This document shows positions 44,934 through 51,692 of a stretch of DNA of 51,692 nt, piece after piece (the stretch's first letter is position 1; every line of letters starts with the position of its first letter). The notes below the pieces were generated by a model. The model did not search any database and was not told the DNA's origin. It saw nothing but the letters and a program-made list of their open reading frames with translations. The stretch spans positions 1 to 51,692 of the forward strand of contig JAQIBV010000027.1 in assembly GCA_027858855.1 (NCBI GenBank), given 5' to 3'. A program made the translations under genes and the position numbers. The stretch is from Spirochaetota bacterium (GTDB lineage: Bacteria > Spirochaetota > UBA4802 > JAFGJZ01).

Positions 44934-45919
44934 GATCTCCTCCATTTGACATGAACAAGAAGTTCACCAAGCATTACAAGAACCAGCAGTAGGGCAAAAT
45001 AGTGAAACTGGTCATTCGGTTCTTTAACATACCGAGAACCCTTATCTTTACTGCTATCGGCATTAAGGGTATCAATGACCGACTTAAGCCCACCCAGAGA
45101 CAGGGATATATCTGTAAAGGTTCCACCGGTGTCGCGCGCGATTTTTTTTAATAAAGCCCGGTCAGGAATACTTGTAACAAGGTTTCCTTCCATATCTTTT
45201 AAATAGACTCCGGCATTGTCTGAATCAACAACAGGTACCAGATCTCCGTCAGAAGTGCCCAGTCCTACTGTATACACAGTTACATCCTGACTTTCAAGCC
45301 GATCGATGACCTGCTCGACATTGCCCTCATGGTCTTCTCCATCAGTAATTAGAAGTAGCACTTTTTTGTTAATTCGCTTTTTTTCGAAAATTCGTTCGGC
45401 TTCAACAAGAGCCTTCGCAAGATCAGTTCCCTGTAGAGCAATAGACGTAGTATCAGTATAATCGAGAAACAGCGCAAAAGCCGAACGGTCAGTCGTTAAG
45501 GGACACTGTAAAAACGATTCACCGGCAAATATTATAAGGCCGGCTCTTCCAGGAACCGATTCTGAAACATAGCGAATAGCCTCTTTAGCTCGATGCAGTC
45601 TATCCGGCGCCACATCCTTCGAGTTCATACTACGACTGACATCGAGTGCTACAAGAAGATCAATGCCCCGAACATGCTTTTCACGCATGTGAAATCCCCA
45701 TTGCGGACGCAGAAGTATTAATGAAAACAGAAGAGCTGTAATTATAATCAACAACGAAGAGACCAGATAACGGCGTCTGAAAATGGGCACATTTACTACA
45801 CGGTTGAAGTAACTTTTAAGAATATATCCCCGATACACCGAAAAGAGTATAATAAGAAGCGCAGGAACTAGCGCTCCGGTTGCTATTATTATCAAATAAT
45901 CTAAATTATTGAAAGTCAT
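44930..45919 (-). CDS. batB: BatB, von Willebrand factor A membrane protein
   Basis: A 329-residue protein. Two helices lie near the N-terminus (~8-28 and ~52-70). A VWA domain follows with the full metal-site set DVSRSMN, the Thr in ALQGTDLA and LLITDGEDHEG. A closing helix is at ~305-325. It pairs with BatA, 6 bp upstream in the operon, and probably forms a VWA complex in the inner membrane. Confidence 0.88.
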   Translation of the reverse strand: MTFNNLDYLIIIATGALVPALLIILFSVYRGYILKSYFNRVVNVPIFRRRYLVSSLLIIITALLFSLILLRPQWGFHMREKHVRGIDLLVALDVSRSMNSKDVAPDRLHRAKEAIRYVSESVPGRAGLIIFAGESFLQCPLTTDRSAFALFLDYTDTTSIALQGTDLAKALVEAERIFEKKRINKKVLLLITDGEDHEGNVEQVIDRLESQDVTVYTVGLGTSDGDLVPVVDSDNAGVYLKDMEGNLVTSIPDRALLKKIARDTGGTFTDISLSLGGLKSVIDTLNADSSKDKGSRYVKEPNDQFHYFALLLVLVMLGELLVHVKWRRS

Positions 45920-45925
45920 AATACC

Positions 45926-46918
45926 TCACGGAATCTTTCTGAAGAACAGCACACGCAACAATACTTCTGTCATAAATAACAGCGCTGCCGCTATCAGGTA
46001 CTTCATCCATTTGCCATCAAACTCGTGATACTGTTTAATAGTAAATTTTGATTTTTCGAGCATGTTAATCTCATCAATGTATTCTACGAATTCAGCTTCA
46101 GTTGTTGCGCGAAAAAACTTTCCACCCGTAATTTCTGATATTTTTTTCAAGCTCTCTTCATCATAGTCACCCGAGCCTCGGTAACGTCCAGCCTTTGGAC
46201 CATGCGGAACAATAATGGTATAATCACCCTTTGTACCAATACCAACAGTATAAATTTTTATTCCTTTCTCTGCTGCAATACGTGCAGCATCTTCGGGTTC
46301 TATAATTCCACTGTTACTCGATCCGTCCGTTATCAAAATTATTATTTTGCTTTTGGTTTCTGAATCACTCATTCGAGCTACAGAGAGCGCAATCGCATTT
46401 CCGATAGCGGTACCCTCTTCCGAAACAGAATCAAAATCGACCTCATCTACCAGTTCTGAAAGGATGGCATAGTCGGTAGTCATTGGGCACTGAATGTAGG
46501 CCTCTCCTGCAAAAACAACCATGCCGATACGATCAGTCGAACGATCCGTGATGAATTTCTTAATCAGTTTTTTCGAAACTTCAAGCCTGTTTCCAGGTTG
46601 AAAGTCGGTCCCTAACATCGATAGTGAGACATCCTTGGCTATCATTATATCGACGCCAAAAGATGATACTTCGCTGAAACTGATATCATTACCGGGACGT
46701 GCAAGCGCAAAAATTATAAGTCCGGCCGAGATAAACCGTAGCAAAGGTGGTAACACCGGATAGAGCCGTACACGAAGCCCTTTTTTTCGAGAAATCAGAT
46801 TTACCGATGAAAGTGGTAATGAATGTTCACGATAATTAAGACGCTTTAACCAATACCAAAGAATAAAGATAGAGAAAGGGATAAAAAGCACAAGCATTTC
46901 AGGAGTCTGAAAATCCAT
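45926..46918 (-). CDS. batA: BatA, von Willebrand factor A membrane protein
   Basis: A 330-residue protein built like BatB: two N-terminal helices, a VWA domain with DVSLSM, the GTAIGNA threonine and LITDGSSNSG, and a C-terminal helix. The start codon overlaps the preceding gene's stop (TAATG). Duplicated VWA proteins side by side are the hallmark of Bat operons. Confidence 0.88.
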   Translation of the reverse strand: MDFQTPEMLVLFIPFSIFILWYWLKRLNYREHSLPLSSVNLISRKKGLRVRLYPVLPPLLRFISAGLIIFALARPGNDISFSEVSSFGVDIMIAKDVSLSMLGTDFQPGNRLEVSKKLIKKFITDRSTDRIGMVVFAGEAYIQCPMTTDYAILSELVDEVDFDSVSEEGTAIGNAIALSVARMSDSETKSKIIILITDGSSNSGIIEPEDAARIAAEKGIKIYTVGIGTKGDYTIIVPHGPKAGRYRGSGDYDEESLKKISEITGGKFFRATTEAEFVEYIDEINMLEKSKFTIKQYHEFDGKWMKYLIAAALLFMTEVLLRVLFFRKIP

Positions 46919-47817
46919 TATTCCTCCCTCCGATCTAGCTGCGCAACCAGTTTAAGCGCTACGGAACCATTGCTTTCGATTATTTCCGATGAAGGACGCA
47001 GCTCGGCAAATTTGGCCAGATCCCATAAATACATAAGTTGTTTCATTTCGGCCGCCACATCGGGTTCAATGCCAAACGAAGAGGCACTGTTATATATCTC
47101 ATCAGTTGTCAGATCCAGTGCCCCCATCCTGAACCTGTCATCAAGAAAATGGCGGAATATAAACGAGAACTCGGTACAATACTCTTCAACCTTATTCTGT
47201 TCAAGCAGCTCTTTTTCCTGCAGGCTCTGATATGCTTCCATAAAGCGCTCGGCGGGTATAACGACCAGCTGTGGAGCCTCTTTACTAATTCGACTGAGTA
47301 TAAATCTAACCAGAAAAAAGATAAGCACGGCAAGAACAACAAGTGTCAAAACCAGAATAATGATTCGTGTATAGTTTCCGGAACGTGAAAACGGCGGTTC
47401 AATATCTGCAAAAGTGTCCTCCTCTTTTGAAACCGAGGTGACCTCAATGCGGGGGACATCGTAATCGATGAGATTTTCCTGCGCGTCGTATACAAATAGC
47501 TGTGGCAACTCATACACGCCAACCATAAAGTAGACTATGTTATATGTGAGTGTTCGGATAAAGAGTCCGTTTTCATGATAATCGCGTACATCTGTGTTCG
47601 TAATATTATAAAGAGGAATAGACTCACTCTCTTCGCTAAAGAAGGTTTTATCTAACTCTTTTACCTTAAAATCAGGAGTATCCGATGTTATTTCTACGGT
47701 ATACGTGTTCTCGACACCTACAGTTGTTGTTGGGTTATCGAGAGCCGTAGAGACACGTACCTGTGCAAATAATGGGCTGGTTAATAAAATTATTCCCAGT
47801 AATAGAATTTTTTTCAT
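46918..47817 (-). CDS. Unnamed Bat-operon protein with signal peptide and one membrane helix
   Basis: A 299-residue protein. The signal peptide MKKILLLGIILLTSPLFAQ is followed by a beta-rich periplasmic domain (~20-145), one membrane helix (~150-172) and a helical cytoplasmic part with LTTDEIYNSASSFG and LMYLWDLAKFAELRPSSE. The layout recalls DUF4381-like proteins found in Bat clusters. The cytoplasmic half also resembles the C-terminus of BatD proteins. It lies between the DUF58 gene (2-bp gap) and batA (overlap), so it is surely part of the system, with unknown function. Confidence 0.75.
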   Translation of the reverse strand: MKKILLLGIILLTSPLFAQVRVSTALDNPTTTVGVENTYTVEITSDTPDFKVKELDKTFFSEESESIPLYNITNTDVRDYHENGLFIRTLTYNIVYFMVGVYELPQLFVYDAQENLIDYDVPRIEVTSVSKEEDTFADIEPPFSRSGNYTRIIILVLTLVVLAVLIFFLVRFILSRISKEAPQLVVIPAERFMEAYQSLQEKELLEQNKVEEYCTEFSFIFRHFLDDRFRMGALDLTTDEIYNSASSFGIEPDVAAEMKQLMYLWDLAKFAELRPSSEIIESNGSVALKLVAQLDRREE

Positions 47818-47819
47818 GT

Positions 47820-48647
47820 TTACCTGTGTAAGCGTTTTCTATTCCTTTTTTTGAAAAACTCCAGAACATCATGCTCAACAACCCTGTCGGTTGATAGATT
47901 CAGAGGTTCAAGACCATACTGTTTCAGATTCAAATCTTCACGTCGTGTTTCAGTTGCGTAAAGCACCTTGTCTGATTCGAGATCGTAAAAAGAGGCTAGC
48001 CCGAAAAACGAAAGACGTGACTCCTGAGGATCTGAAATAACCACTGGAATGAAATCGTGTTTACGAACTACCCGTTTTAACTGAGTCTCATAGGCCTGGT
48101 CAATAAAGTCAGAAATCATGAAAACAACGCTTCTTTTTTTTGTTACTTTGATTAAATACTCCAGCGCTCCGTTAATATCGGTTTTGCGATTTTTTGGTTT
48201 ATAATGAATAATATCATTAAGAACCTTCAAAACATATCGCCGCCCCCTCTTGGGTTTAAAGTACCACTCTACATGATCAGTAAAGAGAAGTACAGAAACA
48301 CGATCGTTTGTATACTCGGCCAAAAAAAGCAACAGAGCCGAAAGCTCCATAAGGACATCTTTTTTTGTACGCTGAGAGCCAAAATCCATTGAACCCGAAA
48401 AGTCGATCATGACTACAATATTCAGTTCACGCTCTTCCTGATACTGTTTAACATACAGATGGTTCATCCTTGCGGAGACCTTCCAATCGATATTCTTGAC
48501 ATCATCACCCATCTGATACTCGCGTATTGTATCAAAAAGCAGACCATTTCCCTTGAACGCTGAACGATATTGGCCGATAAAAGCGGTATTGATCTTTTTT
48601 GATACGTTGAACCGAATTTTTTTCAAATAAGTAGATGATGCAGTCAT
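47820..48647 (-). CDS. DUF58-domain protein of the Bat operon
   Basis: A 275-residue protein. The DUF58 core YQMGDDVKNIDWKVSARM is followed by a VWA-like fold (VVMIDFSGSMDFG, with an intact DxSxS metal site) and FMISDFID. No signal or helix, so it is cytoplasmic. Its ATG overlaps the moxR stop (TAATG). DUF58 proteins are the standard partners of MoxR ATPases. Confidence 0.88.
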   Translation of the reverse strand: MTASSTYLKKIRFNVSKKINTAFIGQYRSAFKGNGLLFDTIREYQMGDDVKNIDWKVSARMNHLYVKQYQEERELNIVVMIDFSGSMDFGSQRTKKDVLMELSALLLFLAEYTNDRVSVLLFTDHVEWYFKPKRGRRYVLKVLNDIIHYKPKNRKTDINGALEYLIKVTKKRSVVFMISDFIDQAYETQLKRVVRKHDFIPVVISDPQESRLSFFGLASFYDLESDKVLYATETRREDLNLKQYGLEPLNLSTDRVVEHDVLEFFKKRNRKRLHR

Positions 48648-49630
48648 TACGGAACCTCTACATTATCAAAAATCATCTGACATACATTTTCGTTTGTGAT
48701 GTCTTCAGCTTCAGCTTCATAAGAGAGAATGATACGGTGACGCAAAACATCGAAACCGATCTCTTTTATATCATCAGGTGTTACAAATCCACGACCATTC
48801 AAGAAGGCTACACAACGTGATGCCTTCATTAATGCAATAGATGCCCGTGGGCTTGCACCAAATTCAAGGAATCGTGCAACATCAGGATTTGATGGATTAC
48901 GTGTGAAATTTACAATCGATACAATGTACCGTAGGATCTTCTCATCAATATAGATTGATTCGATAAATTCGCGCTTTCGAACAAGATCTTCACTTTTGAT
49001 TACCGGCGATATAGCATCTACCGAGATGGAGGAATAATTATTTAAGACCTGAAACTCCTCCTCAACACTTGGATAATGAATCAGACATTTCATAAAAAAT
49101 CGGTCAAGCTGTGCCTCGGGTAATGGATAAGTTCCCTCCTGTTCAATCGGATTTTCTGTGGCAAGAACCATGAAAGGCACCGCAAACGGATACGAGGTAT
49201 CTCCAATCGTTACCTGACGCTCTTCCATCGCTTCAAGTAGAGCTGACTGAACCTTAGCCGGAGCCCGGTTAATCTCATCAGCAAGTACGATGTTTGAAAA
49301 TATAGGCCCCTGCTTTGTCGAAAACTCCATGTTTTTAGGATTGAAAATCTGAGTTCCAATAATGTCAGATGGAAGAAGATCAGGGGTAAACTGAATGCGT
49401 GAAAAATCGGCATCGATTGTACGTGCAAAAGCCCGAACAGCGAGAGTCTTTGCCAACCCAGGAAGACCCTCCAGCAAAATATGGCCATTACATAAAAACG
49501 AGATTATTATACGATCTATCAGATAATTCTGACCAATAATAACCTTTTTAATTTCGTCCCGCATCTGTTGAACAGCACCGTTTTCCTGTTGGGCTCGTTC
49601 TGTAAGTTTCTCAATTTCAATATAATCCAT
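48647..49630 (-). CDS. moxR: MoxR-family AAA+ ATPase
   Basis: A 327-residue AAA+ protein. Walker A is GLPGLAKT (55-62), Walker B is LADEINRA, and the family signature ATENPIEQEGTYPLPEAQLDRF with the sensor residues is intact. It is the first gene of the seven-gene operon and presumably a chaperone acting on its VWA proteins. AGGAG lies 7 nt before the ATG. All downstream junctions overlap or are within 6 bp, so the complex is probably made in fixed ratio. Confidence 0.93.
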   Translation of the reverse strand: MDYIEIEKLTERAQQENGAVQQMRDEIKKVIIGQNYLIDRIIISFLCNGHILLEGLPGLAKTLAVRAFARTIDADFSRIQFTPDLLPSDIIGTQIFNPKNMEFSTKQGPIFSNIVLADEINRAPAKVQSALLEAMEERQVTIGDTSYPFAVPFMVLATENPIEQEGTYPLPEAQLDRFFMKCLIHYPSVEEEFQVLNNYSSISVDAISPVIKSEDLVRKREFIESIYIDEKILRYIVSIVNFTRNPSNPDVARFLEFGASPRASIALMKASRCVAFLNGRGFVTPDDIKEIGFDVLRHRIILSYEAEAEDITNENVCQMIFDNVEVP

Positions 49631-50155
49631 AAAACGACTCCTGTAAAAATCTTCAAAAAATTAAAGTGGATTTTCAAATCTCATATACACTGCCTGGCAA
49701 CTTTCAAAATACTGATTGAAGAAAGCCAGAGTCTATTGCCTGCTAAAAATTTTGTAAGTGCCATAACCAATGAAACCACCATACTAAAAAATGCGGTATC
49801 TTTAACAGCAAAAATTTTATTGTTGTTGTACTGCAAAAATGCAACCAAAAAGGGTCGCCTGTCGGACTAATGAACAGCCGTTATTTTAAGTGATACATAT
49901 ACTGATAATATGTTACAGAAACAAACCGTTCACAATTGTTTAAATTTAATAAAACCAATCTGCTGTCAACAGAATTTAGATTTAAATGATTTTATTCTCT
50001 GGCGTTGAATAATATTATATGGTAAACATAACTCTGGAATGGGTGGCAGTATTGACCGGAATATGTAGCTGTAAATGATTGGTAATATTTTAAACATAAA
50101 ATCAATATACAATGCACATTCTCTGGTTTGTTCGATGAATGCTTTTATAAATATT
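49631..50155. other. Gene-poor region upstream of the Bat operon
   Basis: No gene is supported over ~525 bp; the plus-strand frame crossing the moxR start is treated as chance. A weak promoter for moxR is possible (minus strand TTGAAA at 49707-49702, TATGAG at 49685-49680, 16-bp spacer). The rest is AT-rich without repeats or hairpins that I could identify. Confidence 0.4.
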
Positions 50156-50410
50156 TTATATTATCTTTGATAAGCTCCAAATTCCAGTAATCAATAAAGC
50201 AGTGCCAATCACACAACCTAATGGCAAAAATATTTTTTTTGATAAAGAAACCGTCTTTTCAACACCAAATTTACTTACCCATAATTTTGCCTTCGGACTA
50301 CTTTCTAAATATTTGCGGAGCTTTCCTTCATTTCGAAGAAAAATTACGTTTCGCACGATAAAAAATACACCAGCAACAATGCTAATAATAGGTAAAAAAT
50401 ACGTTTCCAT
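50156..50410 (-). CDS. Small two-helix membrane protein, 84 aa
   Basis: Not recognised. Two hydrophobic helices (~5-22 and ~60-80) flank a basic linker (LRNEGKLRKYLESSPKAKLW). GGAG lies 8 nt before the ATG at 50410, and the frame runs only six codons further up. Small membrane proteins of this type are common in cassette-like accessory DNA. Confidence 0.5.
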   Translation of the reverse strand: METYFLPIISIVAGVFFIVRNVIFLRNEGKLRKYLESSPKAKLWVSKFGVEKTVSLSKKIFLPLGCVIGTALLITGIWSLSKII

Positions 50411-50601
50411 AAATAACTCTCCAATCAATAATTCAGATGCTCTTTACGACTTTTGCAATAACAAATGTATTCGTATTTAATAAAAGATTACTCAAAGAAA
50501 TCGGAATAAGCAATAACCCTCATCAAACCATCAAAAAAACGGCTTCACAGATTTCATTACAATTACGTACATCAGTGCTTCTAATAGACAAATTAGTTTC
50601 A

Positions 50602-50637
50602 TTATATGACACTTAACATATCATCTGATAAGTGCAT
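50602..50637 (-). CDS. Tiny 11-codon ORF with strong ribosome site
   Basis: MHLSDDMLSVI then stop. GAGGAG lies 6 nt before the ATG, a better site than many genes here have. Its TAATG overlaps a second short frame (23 codons, MKLICLLEALMYVIV and on) ending near 50532. It may be a leader peptide, a toxin-like micro-protein, or the broken start of a lost gene. Confidence 0.25.
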   Translation of the reverse strand: MHLSDDMLSVI

Positions 50638-50714
50638 GATTGTCTCCTCTTTATAATTCAGATCAGGCGACAACCAGCCTGACACAGTGGGGTAAGACCT
50701 TTTAAATTCAACCG

Positions 50715-51056
50715 TTATGTGAATGATGTATGCAAATCAACACGAAACCCACATTTTCTACACTTTGCAAGAACAGTATCGTTTTCTTTGATTTTTTCCA
50801 TTTCAATATTACACTTTGGGCAAATTCTTACTCTAAAATAATTAATACCCAATACAAGGCAAAATAAAATAAAAAAAACTATTCCACAGCAACCTGAAAA
50901 TTCAAAATACACTGAAGCACTAGTTAAATAGTTCATCAAAATAATAGAAACTAAAATTCCTGCAAATAAACCTATAATTACTCTCCAAAAAATAACTTCT
51001 ATTAAATAAAATTTATCAATTTTATTTTCAATCGTATCTTTCTTTTTAATTAACAT
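50715..51056 (-). CDS. Small membrane protein with C-terminal zinc ribbon, 113 aa
   Basis: Not recognised. Two hydrophobic helices (~22-45 and ~55-75) are followed by a CxxC-x14-CxxC zinc ribbon (ICPKCNIEMEKI, CRKCGF). The frame opens at a TTG two codons upstream of the ATG at 51056; no good ribosome site is visible at either. Composition is very AT-rich compared with the main gene blocks. Confidence 0.5.
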   Translation of the reverse strand: MLIKKKDTIENKIDKFYLIEVIFWRVIIGLFAGILVSIILMNYLTSASVYFEFSGCCGIVFFILFCLVLGINYFRVRICPKCNIEMEKIKENDTVLAKCRKCGFRVDLHTSFT

Positions 51057-51080
51057 TTTCAATATTCGTTTGCATATTCT

Positions 51081-51266
51081 TTATAAATTCGGACTCTTCA
51101 TCTTTTCAAGTGGGTTAATTTTAGAAGAAAAAGCCTCGAATCCTTTATAGCTTAAGGGCAAACTGCTCGTCAATATTAAAAATATTTTGTAGCAATTTGA
51201 AAATGAGAAAAACACGAAAATTAGTAGATGAATTTGCATATCCCTGATTTTACTCATTAACAGCAA
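51081..51266 (-). CDS. Doubtful 61-aa ORF
   Basis: A short frame with one hydrophobic stretch (HLLIFVFFSFSNCYKIFLIL), ending 24 bp before the zinc-ribbon gene. No ribosome site and no family signature. It could be a small membrane protein or chance. Confidence 0.2.
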   Translation of the reverse strand: MLLMSKIRDMQIHLLIFVFFSFSNCYKIFLILTSSLPLSYKGFEAFSSKINPLEKMKSPNL

Positions 51267-51362
51267 TACGCGTTCATCCTAAAATTACAGATGCTCGGAT
51301 TATAACCATGGGACGACATCAAAAAAAAACAGTTTGTGGTACTTGTCGAGCTATTATCCAAA

Positions 51363-51456
51363 CAATTGCTGAGGCAAGCGACGTCGCCGGCTTACCAAAA
51401 ACTTAAACCAGACAAAAGCCCCGGCGATGTGCGTAGCGAACGCTTGCCGACAATTA
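51363..51456. repeat. Large imperfect hairpin, attC-like in shape
   Basis: Three complementary blocks in order: CAATTG/CAATTA, GGCAAGCG/CGCTTGCC and TCGCCGG/CCGGCGA. A 13-nt one-sided bulge lies between the last two pairs on the right arm, and the terminal loop is ~30 nt. The stretch is clearly more GC-rich than its surroundings. A folded, bulged palindrome with this block order recalls integron attC sites, but canonical RYYYAAC/GTTRRRY ends are not intact. Confidence 0.4.
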
Positions 51457-51558
51457 TGCTGAAGGTGCTAGTGAAAGAGTACGACTCAACTTTCTACATA
51501 GTCCTTTGCACAGACTGCAAAAATAGGCTTCAACTATGCTGACATATAGGGGCCTCCG

Positions 51559-51631
51559 GGGCTTCAAAAAATTATGATAAAATCTTTTTGTACAACTAAC
51601 ACCTTAGATATATGGATATTTTTTGAAGCCC
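51559..51631. repeat. 73-bp element with 14-bp perfect terminal inverted repeats
   Basis: GGGCTTCAAAAAAT (51559-51572) and ATTTTTTGAAGCCC (51618-51631) are exact complements around a 45-nt AT-rich centre. It may be a MITE-like element or a long hairpin at a gene end. No coding content. Confidence 0.5.
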
Positions 51632-51692
51632 ACATGCATTTTGTTCATTAGCTCTTTCTTAACCGCCCCGAACATTGCGCTTTTGCAATGTG

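Noticed and set aside
49568-49870. Plus-strand frame of ~100 codons over the moxR start
   Set aside because: It begins antisense inside moxR, has no ribosome site and no family signature; considered chance.
50640-50714. Intact attC site downstream of the zinc-ribbon gene
   Set aside because: A GTTATGT box is present at 50714-50720, but no complementary partner box or bulged stem was found within 150 bp.
51336-51542. Plus-strand 68-codon frame over the GC-rich hairpin
   Set aside because: The sequence is mostly explained by the palindromic arms; no ribosome site and no known domain.
1-51692. CRISPR array, prophage, or restriction/defence island
   Set aside because: No regularly spaced repeats of CRISPR size and no cas, phage structural, integrase or methyltransferase genes were seen.

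Overview
The window looks like a piece of a flagellated, saccharolytic, low-to-moderate G+C (about 40 % by eye) Gram-negative chromosome. The best guess is a free-living spirochaete. The reasons are the combination of a full MoxR/Bat (aerotolerance) cluster, mcsA-mcsB-clpC, a Leptospira-like fliD followed by an unrecognised acidic protein, citramalate synthase, a PilZ protein and a FecR-type lipoprotein. The assignment is an inference from gene content, not from a marker gene; a Fibrobacterota-like bacterium is the main alternative.

Layout. 0-5 kb: a diacylglycerol-kinase-like lipid kinase, tRNA-Pro(GGG) directly abutting a PTS EIIA/zinc-ribbon fusion gene, a HAMP-less membrane chemoreceptor and DNA-3-methyladenine glycosylase I. 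5-12.5 kb: a beta-glucoside phosphorolysis locus, with a ROK regulator, cellobiose phosphorylase and a second divergent GH94 phosphorylase in one orientation and a convergent MFS transporter. A 10-bp-phased repeat lies in front of the cellobiose phosphorylase, and a strong terminator ends the unit. 12.7-18.3 kb: a TMEM43-family membrane protein, a RimB-RimK fusion, an iron alcohol dehydrogenase plus SDR pair and an orphan small gene. 18.7-21.4 kb: an agmatine-to-putrescine operon (aguA-aguB) with a trailing secreted-type esterase. 21.4-26.8 kb: a cardiolipin synthase and mcsA-mcsB-clpC. 27-33 kb: hisC and a PHP-type histidinol phosphatase, then argH-methyltransferase-capA. 33-38 kb: a PilZ protein, fliD with its downstream gene, and a DUF2265 metallopeptidase. 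38-42.5 kb: cimA, a probable unannotated small RNA, a FecR-domain lipoprotein, a YjbR-family gene that appears to use a CTG start, and mazG. 42.5-49.6 kb: a tightly overlapping seven-gene moxR-DUF58-X-batA-batB-batC-batD operon. 49.6-51.7 kb: a gene-poor, AT-rich accessory-looking stretch with small two-helix membrane proteins, tiny ORFs and long hairpins, one of them attC-like in overall shape.

Metabolic reading: imported cellobiose and related beta-glucosides are phosphorolysed under ROK control. Agmatine is converted to putrescine with release of ammonia and CO2. Isoleucine is made by the citramalate route, and histidine and arginine genes are scattered singly. Protein quality control uses an arginine-phosphorylation-type McsB/ClpC system with no CtsR gene adjacent.

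No obvious large novel defence or biosynthetic system is visible. The most original signals are the promoter-terminator pair antisense to the cimA-fecR gap (candidate ncRNA), the CTG-initiated gene, the EIIA-zinc-ribbon fusion joined to a tRNA, the RimB-RimK fusion, the phased operator-like repeats, a 154-bp inverted-repeat element and the hairpin-rich right end.
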